38,249 nucleotides of DNA from an uncultured Candidatus Saccharibacteria bacterium (GCA_947306585.1 CAMZGX010000005.1:1-38249), one strand, 5' to 3'; shown: positions 24,610-32,936, counted from the stretch's first letter. Notes: generated from the letters alone by a model not told the origin. Numbers and translations are program-made.

Positions 24610-24636
24610 TTAGCACTCTTGCATTTCAAGTGCTAA
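24610..24636. promoter_or_regulatory. CIRCE operator of hrcA-grpE
   Basis: TTAGCACTC, 9 bases, AAGTGCTAA matches the CIRCE inverted repeat bound by HrcA, with one arm base changed (A for G). It begins one base after the stop codon of paralog F and covers the -35 region of hrcA, so binding would block polymerase. Confidence 0.93.
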
Positions 24637-24647
24637 AGTCGTATAAT
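24619..24647 (+). promoter_or_regulatory. hrcA promoter inside CIRCE, leaderless
   Basis: TTGCAT lies in the CIRCE loop (24619-24624). A 17-base spacer leads to TATAAT (24642-24647), which ends exactly 6 bases before the hrcA ATG. The transcript is expected to begin at the start codon. Confidence 0.8.
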
Positions 24648-24653
24648 TAAGGT

Positions 24654-25397
24654 ATGGAAATTACCGAGCGTCAAAAACAAATCTTATTTGCCATTATTGA
24701 AGAATTTGCAGAGGTCGCAACCCCTGTCGGTTCTGTAACTTTAGCAAAACTTTTTGACGTCTCATCTGCTACTATTCGTGCTGAAATGGCTCGTCTTGAA
24801 GAAGCTGGTTTGATCACTCAGCCACACACTTCAGCTGGTCGTGTTCCAACTGATGCTGGTTATCGTTTCTATGTTAACTCTTTGACCGAGCAACACGAAA
24901 ACGCTCTGCGCGAGCCATCAAGAATGCTCGGCTCTGGCACAAGTATGCCAAACCGCAACATCCATGCGCTTGAAGTTCGCGTCAATTCTCAGGAACGCAC
25001 CGATTATGCAATTCGTTCTGCAGTTGATATGCTTGCTGAACTTACTGGCAACCTTGGTCTTGGTACTATTGGTGAACAGCTCTATCTTTCTGGTATTTCA
25101 AAGCTCTTTTCTCAGCCAGAATTTCTTGATAACTCAAAGATTCAGGATGTAGCAAAATTACTTGATAATCTTGAACCATGGCTAAGAGAAGCTCGCCCAG
25201 GTGAGCCACTCAATATCTTTATTGGTCACGAAAACCCAATCGGCAAATCGTCTGGCGTTTCGTTAATTATTTCGAGATTTAGAAGCCCGTATTCAGATAG
25301 TAGCTATATTGGAGTGCTTGGCCCAACCCGCCAAAACTATGCCGAAACCATGAGCCTCGTCCGCCATGCTGGAAATATTCTTGAAAATACTTTATAA
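24654..25397 (+). CDS. hrcA: Heat-inducible transcription repressor HrcA, short form
   Basis: This 247-residue repressor has an N-terminal winged helix (MEITERQKQILFAIIEEF, VSSATIRAEMARLEEAGLITQPHTSAGRVPTDAGYRFYV) nearly identical in pattern to other HrcA proteins. The effector/dimerisation part is about 90 residues shorter than the usual 340, but the terminal block GVLGPTRQNYAETMSLVRHAG is kept. HrcA binds CIRCE and represses chaperone genes, and its folding is normally helped by GroEL. The CIRCE immediately upstream shows autoregulation. grpE follows after 8 bases. Confidence 0.95.
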   Translation: MEITERQKQILFAIIEEFAEVATPVGSVTLAKLFDVSSATIRAEMARLEEAGLITQPHTSAGRVPTDAGYRFYVNSLTEQHENALREPSRMLGSGTSMPNRNIHALEVRVNSQERTDYAIRSAVDMLAELTGNLGLGTIGEQLYLSGISKLFSQPEFLDNSKIQDVAKLLDNLEPWLREARPGEPLNIFIGHENPIGKSSGVSLIISRFRSPYSDSSYIGVLGPTRQNYAETMSLVRHAGNILENTL

Positions 25398-25405
25398 GGA
25401 GAACT

Positions 25406-25861
25406 ATGGATCTAAAGAAAAAATCACCAAAAGAATCTGCAGAAACTGCAAAACTTGAAGCCGAAAAAACTGAACTTTTAAATGACCTTCAGCGTACTCG
25501 TGCTGATTTTGAAAACTTTAGAAAACAAGTTGAAATCCAGCGTGAACAAGCCAAAAAGATTGCTCAGGATGCAACCATTCTAAAAATGTTGCCACTTATC
25601 GACGACATGTCTCGTGCTATTGCTGCTAACCCAGAAACTCTAGCTCCAGTTGCTAAGACGCTTGAAAAAACAATGGATAGCCTTGGTCTTAAAAAGATTG
25701 AAACTAAAGAGGGAACTGATTTTAACCCAGATCTTCATGACGCTATTTCTATGGAAGAGTCTGATGGTGAAAAAGAAGTTGTAGCTGAAGAGCTTCGCCC
25801 AGGTTATCTTTATAACAATGAAGTTTTGCGTACCGCTATGGTCCGCGTCAAACGTATCTAA
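25406..25861 (+). CDS. grpE: Nucleotide exchange factor GrpE
   Basis: This 151-residue DnaK co-chaperone releases ADP from DnaK. A long N-terminal coiled coil (about 10-60, ELLNDLQRTRADFENFRKQ) leads to the four-helix region and a C-terminal beta domain with FNPDLHDAIS, ELRPGYLYNNEVLR and MVRVKRI, all GrpE hallmarks. AAGGAG precedes the ATG. In many bacteria dnaK and dnaJ follow hrcA-grpE. Here the next gene is unrelated, so dnaK and dnaJ must be elsewhere. Confidence 0.96.
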   Translation: MDLKKKSPKESAETAKLEAEKTELLNDLQRTRADFENFRKQVEIQREQAKKIAQDATILKMLPLIDDMSRAIAANPETLAPVAKTLEKTMDSLGLKKIETKEGTDFNPDLHDAISMEESDGEKEVVAEELRPGYLYNNEVLRTAMVRVKRI

Positions 25862-25922
25862 CAAAGTTTAAATCAGACTCCTTGCTTTTTGATTCTTTTT
25901 ATGTTATTATAAAGACTATTAC

Positions 25923-25939
25923 TGGGATAATTCATCCCA
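25923..25939 (+). other. Small leader hairpin before the 131-residue gene
   Basis: TGGGAT pairs with ATCCCA around AATTC in the presumed 5' leader. A consensus AAGGAGGT follows just before the ATG at 25971. Its regulatory role is unknown. Confidence 0.4.
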
Positions 25940-25970
25940 TAACGCACATTTTAAAAAGGAGGTCCATAAT

Positions 25971-26366
25971 ATGAGTATGGAAGAAAAGTACAAAGGGTTT
26001 AACTGTTTAGTAGTCTATGACAACAGCGAATGGAGTATCTACCTCAAAAGTCGCAACCACAAACACGAAGGCCAGCCTAATATGAAAGTCTGGATTGCCA
26101 GAAAAGGCATTGCAGTAGCACAATACACAGATAAATATCGTGGCTACAATGAATATCGTGTAGAGATGGTTGGCGATGAAATAATTCGTAACGGGGAAGA
26201 GCTCATACCAGAGCCAATTAGAGACTACGCCAAGGAGACTTGGGAAGACCTTTGTGCCGGTGTTTACACCGATGAAAAGCTAGCTAAGATTCGTGAACAG
26301 TTTATCCGAGGCTATGAAGCCGAAGAAAGACGAGCTAGAGAGCGAGCAAATAAACGAGTTAGCTAA
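25971..26366 (+). CDS. Conserved-looking small protein of unknown function
   Basis: I do not recognise this 131-residue protein. The first half is predicted beta-rich with many aromatics (NCLVVYDNSEWSIYLKS, KVWIARKGIAVAQY, GYNEYRVEMV). The second half is helical and ends in a charged coil (IRGYEAEERRARERANK). It has no signal or membrane segment, so it is likely cytoplasmic. The ribosome site AAGGAGGT is the best in the window, the codon pattern is normal, and the gene has its own leader and a strong terminator, so it is real and probably well expressed. Confidence 0.75.
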   Translation: MSMEEKYKGFNCLVVYDNSEWSIYLKSRNHKHEGQPNMKVWIARKGIAVAQYTDKYRGYNEYRVEMVGDEIIRNGEELIPEPIRDYAKETWEDLCAGVYTDEKLAKIREQFIRGYEAEERRARERANKRVS

Positions 26367-26387
26367 AAGAAATGTATTATCACCTCC

Positions 26388-26417
26388 GCCCCCGGACCCT
26401 AACCCGGGGGCTTTTTT
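26388..26417 (+). terminator. Rho-independent terminator
   Basis: GCCCCCGG pairs with CCGGGGGC around ACCCTAAC, followed by six T. It ends the 131-residue gene and lies just before the promoter of the kinase gene. Confidence 0.93.
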
Positions 26418-26422
26418 ATGTG

Positions 26423-26431
26423 TGTTATAAT
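26423..26431 (+). promoter_or_regulatory. Extended -10 promoter of the kinase gene
   Basis: TGTTATAAT predicts a start near 26438, downstream of the ORF-track ATG at 26418 and of the ATG at 26430. This leaves the ATG at 26448, which has AAAGGAG upstream. Confidence 0.65.
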
Positions 26432-26447
26432 GGCTAAAAGGAGAAAT

Positions 26448-27053
26448 ATGGACGAAAGAGTCGGAAAAATCAAAAGTTGGTTAAAATCTGGAAGTATCAA
26501 TATCTTTGGACTTCCAATGAGCGGAAAAGATACAGTTGGTAAGCGTCTTGCAGAATTAATTGGCGGTGAATTTTTATCATCTGGTGACATTATTCGCGAT
26601 TATGAAGCAAAGAAAAATGATCACATGACGGAAAGTGGCGAGTTGATCCCAACTAATAAATTCTACGATATTGTCTTGCCACATTTTTATACCGAAGAGC
26701 TTATCGATAAGCCACTCGTTTTATCTTCAATCGGCCGCTGGGAAGGAGAAGAAGATGAAGTTATGAAGCATACTAAAGAATCTGGTCATGAAATCGGTGC
26801 GGTCATTTATTTGAAACTTTCTGAAGATGACGTTCGCTCACGTTGGCAGGCTGCTAAAGAACTTGGTGATCGCGGCATGCGCGGTGATGATGCTGATCCA
26901 AAAGTTTTCGAAACTCGTATCGAAGAGTTCCATGAAAAAACTGAACCGGTATTAAAGCATTACGATAAACTCAATCTTTTGATCGAAATCGATGCTTCTG
27001 GCACTCGTGATGAAGTATTTGAGAATGTTCTAAACGCTCTCTCTGTGTTATAA
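26448..27053 (+). CDS. Adenylate-kinase-like nucleoside monophosphate kinase
   Basis: This 201-residue P-loop kinase is counted from the ATG at 26448, which has a proper AGGAG. The P-loop reads GLPMSGKDT (adenylate kinases have GxPGSGKGT). The NMP-binding segment LSSGDIIRDY resembles STGDMLR. The lid and C-terminal portion keep RMRGDDADPKVFETRIEEFHEKTEPVL and a closing LIEIDASG, as in adenylate kinases. SSIGRWEGE stands where DGYPR is usual, so the acceptor nucleotide may differ. Another adk elsewhere is possible. The stop overlaps the -10 element of the phosphoketolase genes. Confidence 0.78.
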   Translation: MDERVGKIKSWLKSGSINIFGLPMSGKDTVGKRLAELIGGEFLSSGDIIRDYEAKKNDHMTESGELIPTNKFYDIVLPHFYTEELIDKPLVLSSIGRWEGEEDEVMKHTKESGHEIGAVIYLKLSEDDVRSRWQAAKELGDRGMRGDDADPKVFETRIEEFHEKTEPVLKHYDKLNLLIEIDASGTRDEVFENVLNALSVL

Positions 27054-27054
27054 T
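27046..27054 (+). promoter_or_regulatory. Extended -10 promoter of the split phosphoketolase, leaderless
   Basis: TGTTATAAT has its hexamer at 27049-27054, ending 6 bases before the ATG at 27061. It includes the last codon and stop of the kinase gene. Confidence 0.72.
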
Positions 27055-27060
27055 AAGCTT

Positions 27061-28071
27061 ATGCTAGGAGTGGGCTATAATAAAGATAAAATCTTGAAAA
27101 AAATCCGTGCGGCAAACTATCTAACGGTTGCCCAGCTTTTCTTGCGCCAAAATTTCTTGCTTGAAAAAGAACTTGAATTTGATGATATAAAACCGAGACT
27201 ACTCGGACACTGGGGAACTTGTCCAGGTATTAACCTTGCTTACAATTGTCTAAAAACTTATGACGAAAATATTGATGTAGTAATTGGACCAGGACATGGT
27301 TTTCCAGCACTCCAGGCAAACTTATTTATTGACGGTGAACTTGAAGCTGTTGATAGTAAAGCTACGCGTGATGAAAATGGTATCGCCTATGTTTGCAAGA
27401 ATTTTTCATGGCCAGGCGGATACCCATCGCATGCTTCGCCAATGACGCCACACGTAATTTGCGAGGGTGGCGAACTTGGTTACGCACTCGCAACGAGTTA
27501 TGGTTTTTGTTTGGGCAATCCAGAAAAAACCGTTGCATGCTTGATTGGCGATGGTGAATTCGAAACTGCTACCGCACTTGCATCAATGAATTTAAATAAG
27601 TTATTTAGCGGCACCAGAAATGGTAATGTCTTACCAATTTTGCACCTTAATGGCTATAAAATTTCTGCACCAACTATTGCTGGTCGCAAATCCGATCGTG
27701 AAATTTCAGAACTCATTCGTGGTTTCGGTTTTACGCCACTTTTTGTTCGTGCTACAAATGAAGATGCTGAACTTGCATTGAATTATGCAGTAGACGATTT
27801 TAAAAATGCTTTAGATGAAGCTTACTCTATCTTCCGTAGTATCAAACACGGTGAAAAAATGAATCCACCATTTATTATTATGAAAACTGACAAAGGCTTA
27901 ACTGGTCCAGAAGAGCTTGATGGCTTAAAAATTCGTGGCAACTTCAAAGCCCACCAAATCCCGCTATTAAATGCTAAAACCGATGAAAAAGAATTAAAAG
28001 TATTGAATACTTGGATGAAATCATATCGCTTTAATGAGCTATTCGACAAAGAAAAAGGATTTACACTATGA
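27061..28071 (+). CDS. Phosphoketolase, N-terminal (TPP-binding) half
   Basis: This 336-residue product matches the first half of xylulose-5-phosphate/fructose-6-phosphate phosphoketolase. Matching blocks are RAANYLTVAQLFL, LLGHWGTCPG with the active-site His, GPGHGFPAL, PGGYPSHASP, EGGELGYAL, the TPP-Mg motif GDGEFETA, and LPILHLNGYKISAPT. It ends after KTDKGLTGPEELDG ... KAHQIPL, at the linker before the central domain. The rest of the enzyme is the next ORF, which overlaps by ATGA. Phosphoketolase splits Xu5P or F6P with phosphate to acetyl-phosphate plus GAP or E4P, yielding ATP via acetate. The N-terminus is shorter than in bifidobacterial enzymes. Both halves are needed for an active site. 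Confidence 0.9.
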   Translation: MLGVGYNKDKILKKIRAANYLTVAQLFLRQNFLLEKELEFDDIKPRLLGHWGTCPGINLAYNCLKTYDENIDVVIGPGHGFPALQANLFIDGELEAVDSKATRDENGIAYVCKNFSWPGGYPSHASPMTPHVICEGGELGYALATSYGFCLGNPEKTVACLIGDGEFETATALASMNLNKLFSGTRNGNVLPILHLNGYKISAPTIAGRKSDREISELIRGFGFTPLFVRATNEDAELALNYAVDDFKNALDEAYSIFRSIKHGEKMNPPFIIMKTDKGLTGPEELDGLKIRGNFKAHQIPLLNAKTDEKELKVLNTWMKSYRFNELFDKEKGFTL

Positions 28072-29240
28072 CGAAAAAATCTTCTGCAAAAACTCTTGGT
28101 GAACTCATTAAAAACGAAATGAGAATTAACGAAAAATTCTACTTATTTTCACCGGATGAAACTACTAGCAATAAGCTTGATGCTGTCTACGAAACTGAAT
28201 CTCGCGCGTGGTCTAACCTTGATATAAAATCATGGGATATGAAAGAAAAAGATGGCGGTCGAATTGTTGAGCTGCTTTCTGAGAACACACTTTTCGCATG
28301 TATGCTTGGTGCAATTTTAGCTAAAAATAAAGCCATGATGACGAGCTATGAAAGTTTCTTTAGTATTATTACAAGCCAAATTATTCAGCATTTAAAGTTT
28401 CTTGAACAAAGCGAAAAAGTTTCATGGCGCGAAAAATATCCAGCTGTAAATCTGCTCAGTACTTCAACTTGTTGGCGCCAGGACCACAATGGTTTCTCGC
28501 ACCAATCACCAGTTCTAATTAGCACTTTGCTTGATCGTCCAGGAAAAAATGTAAACTGCTTTTTCCCAGTTGACTCTGAATCGATGAAAGCGGTTTTTGA
28601 TTACATGGTTCATTCCGAAAATGTAGTAAACCTTGTGACTTTTAATAAGACTGACGAACCGCAATATATTGACGGTGATCACGCCTATTATCAATTCGAT
28701 TTTGGTGCAAGTATTTTTGGTTTCGCTTCGGATGGCGATACATTCTATCTCGAATCGGATCAAAACCATTTTGATTTCATCTTTACTGCCGCTGGTGATA
28801 TTGCAACTCGCGAATCACTTGAAGCGATGAAAATTGTGCGCAGCGATATGCCGGAATTAAAACTTCGTTTTATTAATATTCTTTCGCTTACACATGAAAA
28901 AATCGGCACCTGTAGCCGCGTAATGAGCCAAGAAACTTTTGATAAACTCTACATCAAAGGCACACCAATCATTTCAAACTTCCATGGCTATAAAGACACT
29001 TTGAAACATATTTTGAAAAACTACACCAATGCCGAAATTTTCGCACACGGATTTGAAGAGCAAGGTTCAACTACCACTCCACTCGAAATGTTGACCTTAA
29101 ATCATGCATCACGTTTTGATCTCGCACTCGACGTCGCACGAAAAATGAATCGTACTGACTTAGTTGAGAAATACGAAAATCTTATTTTGCAGAACCGCGA
29201 GCACGCCCACGCGCTTGGCGTTGACCTTTTTGAGGTTTAA
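28068..29240 (+). CDS. Phosphoketolase, C-terminal half
   Basis: This 390-residue product matches the central and C-terminal domains of phosphoketolase. It has SPDETTSNKL (Ser of the phosphate site), LSENTLFACMLG (catalytic Glu), TSYESFF, WRQDHNGFSHQ (Gln, His, Asn and His of the active site), PIISNFHGY, and EEQGSTTTPLEMLTLNHASRFDL. Together with the preceding ORF nearly all family blocks are present in order, at about 726 residues in all against about 790-830 for one-piece enzymes. The ATGA overlap indicates coupled translation. The last 59 bases overlap the PIN-TRAM gene on the opposite strand. Confidence 0.9.
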   Translation: MTKKSSAKTLGELIKNEMRINEKFYLFSPDETTSNKLDAVYETESRAWSNLDIKSWDMKEKDGGRIVELLSENTLFACMLGAILAKNKAMMTSYESFFSIITSQIIQHLKFLEQSEKVSWREKYPAVNLLSTSTCWRQDHNGFSHQSPVLISTLLDRPGKNVNCFFPVDSESMKAVFDYMVHSENVVNLVTFNKTDEPQYIDGDHAYYQFDFGASIFGFASDGDTFYLESDQNHFDFIFTAAGDIATRESLEAMKIVRSDMPELKLRFINILSLTHEKIGTCSRVMSQETFDKLYIKGTPIISNFHGYKDTLKHILKNYTNAEIFAHGFEEQGSTTTPLEMLTLNHASRFDLALDVARKMNRTDLVEKYENLILQNREHAHALGVDLFEV

Positions 29241-29961
29241 CTTTATTGATGACAGCTTTTGGGATATTAGTTCTTCTTTTTGTGACTTTCTTTGCAAAAA
29301 GCATACGTCCACTAGCGGTCTGAATATACTTTTCAAAAATCACTTCAATTTCTTTACCGATAAGTTTATGTGCATCATCAACTACCACCATGGTACCTTC
29401 CGGAAGGTAACCGACGCCTTGTTTTGGGTTTTGGCCTTCAGTTGAAATTTTGAGTTTAAATTTGTCACCTGGAACAAATTCAGAGCGTAAATTATTCGCG
29501 AGTTCGTTTGGATTCAAGACTTCAATTTTTTCAGTCTCAGCAACTTTTTGCAAATTATAATCACATGTAAAAATCATGCCGTGATTACGTTTTGCAAGCT
29601 CGATCAAACGTTCATCGACTGGCGTACGATCAAGTGCGTCTTCAAGAATTTCAGTATTACAATAAACGACTCGTTCTAGTTCATTTGCAGTATCCATGCC
29701 AAGTCTTGCACGCATACGTTTTTCAGAATCTTTACCATCTGCGAGTAATTGTAATTCGCGAATAACTGAGCGGGGAATGATTAAATCATCGCCAATAAAA
29801 CCTGTCTTAGCGATGCTTAGAATTCTTCCATCCATCAGTGCGGAAGTATCCACATAAATTTTTCGTTTGCCGCTGCTGATCTTCGTTTTGCAACATGCCT
29901 TGCATGACAAAAACGTCGTTTGTAAAAGGATCAGAACGATCATAATATATAATACTGTCAT
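29182..29961 (-). CDS. Membrane-anchored PIN-TRAM domain protein (YacL-like)
   Basis: This 259-residue protein starts with one hydrophobic helix (TVLYIMIVLILLQTTFL), then a PIN nuclease-type domain at about 33-150. The acidic residues are KIYVDTSALMDGRI, SVIRELQLLADG, TPVDERLIELAKR and MIFTCDYNLQKVAE. A TRAM RNA-binding domain follows (about 165-230, GDKFKLKISTEGQNPKQGVGYLPEGTMVVVDDA), with a basic Gly/Arg-rich tail. This order is that of YacL-type proteins, usually with more membrane helices. A single-strand RNA or DNA nuclease tethered to the membrane is the likely role. Its promoter TGTTATAAT (minus, 29971-29979) leaves a 3-base leader. Confidence 0.88.
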   Translation of the reverse strand: MTVLYIMIVLILLQTTFLSCKACCKTKISSGKRKIYVDTSALMDGRILSIAKTGFIGDDLIIPRSVIRELQLLADGKDSEKRMRARLGMDTANELERVVYCNTEILEDALDRTPVDERLIELAKRNHGMIFTCDYNLQKVAETEKIEVLNPNELANNLRSEFVPGDKFKLKISTEGQNPKQGVGYLPEGTMVVVDDAHKLIGKEIEVIFEKYIQTASGRMLFAKKVTKRRTNIPKAVINKVKPQKGQRQARGRARGSAK

Positions 29962-30010
29962 AGTGCTATAATTATAACATAAATCGTTATAAATTCAAAT
30001 TTAATATGTT

Positions 30011-30038
30011 TTGAAATAGGCCCTATTTGTGCTAAAAT
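30011..30038 (+). promoter_or_regulatory. Promoter of the penicillin-binding protein gene
   Basis: TTGAAA, a 16-base spacer, then TAAAAT with a TGC extension. GAGG lies 5 bases before the ATG at 30071. Confidence 0.65.
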
Positions 30039-30070
30039 ATAGTAAGTAGAAATTATAAGTAGAGGTGGAA

Positions 30071-32881
30071 ATGGAGAAGAAAAAGAAACCCTTAGCTTCG
30101 AGAATGCCTGAATTCTCGAAAAAGGCCAGTGATAAACCAAAAAAATCCGCTAAACCGGAGAAAATTTTGAGGTCACCAAAGCCACTTAAATCTGAAAAAA
30201 CTGAAAAGAGCGAGAAAACTTCTAAAGCTCCAAAGAAAGCATTGCTTTCGAAAAAAGATAAAGCATTGAATGTTTATTCAAGCTTGAGTAATCGCTATAA
30301 AGCTAAGAAAGAGTCGCACGCTCGCAAGCGCGCTGAAGAGCTTGCTGATATGCCAAAGAACCCAGTTCTTCGCTTTTTCTATCGTCTCCATCCAAAACGT
30401 GTTGCTAAATTTATTTTTAGTAAACGCGGTTTATTCTTCTTCTTAAAGGCCTTCGCTGCAATGTTCCTTCTCGGCATCATTGCACTTGGTGGTCTTTTCC
30501 TCTACTATAAAAAAGATCTTGAATCAATCCGTCTCGACGAAATGCGTGTTTCAGAATCCGTAAACACCTATCTTGATCGTAACGGCAATGTCCTTTGGGA
30601 AGACCGTGGTGATGGTGACTATCGTCTTACCACCGATGCTGAATCAATCCCAGATGTCTTAAAACAGGCTACCGTCGCAATCGAGGACCGCAACTTCTAT
30701 AATCACAATGGTATTGATATTACTGGTATTACTCGTGCAGCTTGGTCAATCCTTACGCACCAAGGTGTCCAGGGTGGTTCAACTTTGACCCAGCAGCTTA
30801 TTAAGCAGGTCTACTTCTCAGATGAAGCTGCATCAGAAAACCGTGGTGGTCTTGCTCGTAAAATCAAGGAAATGATTCTCGCAATCGAAGTCGAGAAAAT
30901 GTATTCTAAGGAACAAATCATTACGATGTATCTTAACGAGTCTCCATATGGTGGTCGTCGTAATGGTGTTGAATCAGCTGCTCAAGCTTACTTTGGTAAG
31001 AGTGTAAAAGATATTACTCTTGCTGAAGCTGCTCTTCTTGCTTCAATTCCAAACAACCCTGCAGTATTAAACCCATATAATACTGCCGGAAACGAAGCGC
31101 TCGTTGCTCGCCAACAAAAGACCTTGGATGTGATGTGCGAAATGGGCTACATTTCTAAGGAAGAACGCGACGAAGCAAAAGCAATTAATATTCTCGATAC
31201 TATTCGCCCTGAAGGTGGCCAATATGATGGTATCAAGGCTCCACATTTCGTTCTCGAAGTTAAGAAACAACTCGAAGAGAAATATGGTATGAAGACCATG
31301 CGTGCTGGTGGTTTCACTATTAAAACCACAATTGATATCCGCGCACAGGAAATTGCAGAAGCTGCAGTTGCAACTGGTGCTGGCATGACCAACTTAAACG
31401 CTTCGGACAATATCGCTCTTGCATCTGTTGATGTTGAAACTGGTCAAGTTCTCGCAATGGTTGGTTCAATCGACTGGAACCGTCCAGGCTATGGTGAGCT
31501 TAATGCTACGACCTCACTTCTCGAGCCAGGTTCATCAATTAAGCCAATTCTTGATTATGGTCCACTCTTCATGCAACGTGATGGTCAAAACTACGGCCCA
31601 GGCACAATCTTGAAAGATGAAAACATCGATAAGATCTACTGTGGTGGTAACTCTGGTTCATGTAAGCTTCGTAACTACTCTGGCCAATTCTATGGCAACA
31701 TTACAATCAGAAAATCACTTGCAAACTCTCTTAACATTGGTGCAGTAAAAGCTCTCTATATTAACGGTGTTGAAAACTCACTTGATATAGCACATCAACT
31801 TGGTGATATTTCATACTGTGAAGGCCGTGATGCTTCAACTTATGGCCTCTCAATCGCAATTGGTTCAGGTTGTGGTGTTCGCGCAATCGAGCACGCAAAC
31901 GCATATGCATCAATGGCTCGTGGCGGTGTATATAAGCCACTCGCATACATCCTTGAGCTCAAGAACTCTAGCGGTGATGTCATCGAAAGCTGGACCGATA
32001 ACGAAGGCAAGCAAGTTTACGATCCACAGGTCGCCTACATGGTACTTAACATCCTTAGCGATGCTCAAGCTCGTACAATGATGTTCGGCTCAATGTCATA
32101 CGCATTCGGTTTTACTGTTCCTGGCGTTTGGACTGCAACTAAGACTGGTACTACAACTACTACTAACTCACTCGTTACTAAGGACTCATGGATTGCAAGT
32201 ACATCAACTGCAGTTGCAACCACAGTCTGGAATGGTAACCACGATGGTTCTGGTCTTTCAAGCTCATCAAACAACCTTGTTCGCCGCGTAGTTAACGATT
32301 ACATGGAACGCGTCCACAAAGAAATCTATGAACCAGAAGGTAGATGGCATCCAGGCGATCAACCACAGGCTCCATCTGGCATCCAAAGTATGACTGTAAA
32401 TGGTCAAAAGGATATCTGGCCAAGCTGGTTTAATTCAAAGACTTCTGGCGCAAAGAAAGAAACTCTCGTCTTCAACAAAGTTACTAAGAAACTTGCTAAA
32501 GACTGTACTCCAGAATCATTACAAGAATCAATCGAAGTTACCGTCATGGAAGACCCAGTAACAAAGACCAAGGTCTATAGCGGTATCCCAGAAGGTTACG
32601 ATCGCGAAAGTGAAGATACATGTACAATTAAAGGCCCAACCGTAGCAATCGAAAAACCGGTACTAGCTGGCACTACGGCTAAGGGTTCCTTCACCGCTTT
32701 GAAGGGAAGCTCAGACCTCGAATCATACATTCTTTACCTAAATGGCAATAAAGTCGAAGGTAAAACGATGACTACTGAGAAGGTGAACTTCAATATTTCA
32801 AACGCAAAATCTGGCGATACAATCAAAGTCGTCGTGACCGATAAAAACGGTATGAGCGACACCGCAACGGTTAAGATCTAA
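30071..32881 (+). CDS. Class A penicillin-binding protein (PBP1A-type)
   Basis: This bifunctional peptidoglycan synthase has 936 residues from the ATG at 30071 (the ORF track uses a GTG two codons earlier). A very basic cytoplasmic tail of about 125 residues, rich in Lys, Ser and Pro, precedes one membrane helix (FFFLKAFAAMFLLGIIALGGLFLYY). The glycosyltransferase domain has VAIEDRNFYNHNGID, GGSTLTQQLIKQ and EKMYSKEQIITMYLNE. The transpeptidase has the three motifs EPGSSIKP, SLN and KTGTTT. A C-terminal Ig-like extracellular domain covers about the last 85 residues. It polymerises and cross-links the wall. A terminator follows. Confidence 0.95.
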   Translation: MEKKKKPLASRMPEFSKKASDKPKKSAKPEKILRSPKPLKSEKTEKSEKTSKAPKKALLSKKDKALNVYSSLSNRYKAKKESHARKRAEELADMPKNPVLRFFYRLHPKRVAKFIFSKRGLFFFLKAFAAMFLLGIIALGGLFLYYKKDLESIRLDEMRVSESVNTYLDRNGNVLWEDRGDGDYRLTTDAESIPDVLKQATVAIEDRNFYNHNGIDITGITRAAWSILTHQGVQGGSTLTQQLIKQVYFSDEAASENRGGLARKIKEMILAIEVEKMYSKEQIITMYLNESPYGGRRNGVESAAQAYFGKSVKDITLAEAALLASIPNNPAVLNPYNTAGNEALVARQQKTLDVMCEMGYISKEERDEAKAINILDTIRPEGGQYDGIKAPHFVLEVKKQLEEKYGMKTMRAGGFTIKTTIDIRAQEIAEAAVATGAGMTNLNASDNIALASVDVETGQVLAMVGSIDWNRPGYGELNATTSLLEPGSSIKPILDYGPLFMQRDGQNYGPGTILKDENIDKIYCGGNSGSCKLRNYSGQFYGNITIRKSLANSLNIGAVKALYINGVENSLDIAHQLGDISYCEGRDASTYGLSIAIGSGCGVRAIEHANAYASMARGGVYKPLAYILELKNSSGDVIESWTDNEGKQVYDPQVAYMVLNILSDAQARTMMFGSMSYAFGFTVPGVWTATKTGTTTTTNSLVTKDSWIASTSTAVATTVWNGNHDGSGLSSSSNNLVRRVVNDYMERVHKEIYEPEGRWHPGDQPQAPSGIQSMTVNGQKDIWPSWFNSKTSGAKKETLVFNKVTKKLAKDCTPESLQESIEVTVMEDPVTKTKVYSGIPEGYDRESEDTCTIKGPTVAIEKPVLAGTTAKGSFTALKGSSDLESYILYLNGNKVEGKTMTTEKVNFNISNAKSGDTIKVVVTDKNGMSDTATVKI

Positions 32882-32890
32882 TAAAAATAA

Positions 32891-32917
32891 CAGGGAGATG
32901 GAAATCTCCCTGTTTTT
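32891..32917 (+). terminator. Rho-independent terminator of the PBP gene
   Basis: CAGGGAGAT pairs with ATCTCCCTG around GGAA, followed by TTTTT. Confidence 0.93.
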
Positions 32918-32918
32918 A

Positions 32919-32927
32919 TGGTAAAAT
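32919..32927 (+). promoter_or_regulatory. Extended -10 promoter of tyrS, near-leaderless
   Basis: TGGTAAAAT directly follows the PBP terminator. The predicted leader is 3 bases (ATT), with no ribosome binding site. Confidence 0.65.
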
Positions 32928-32936
32928 ATAGATATT

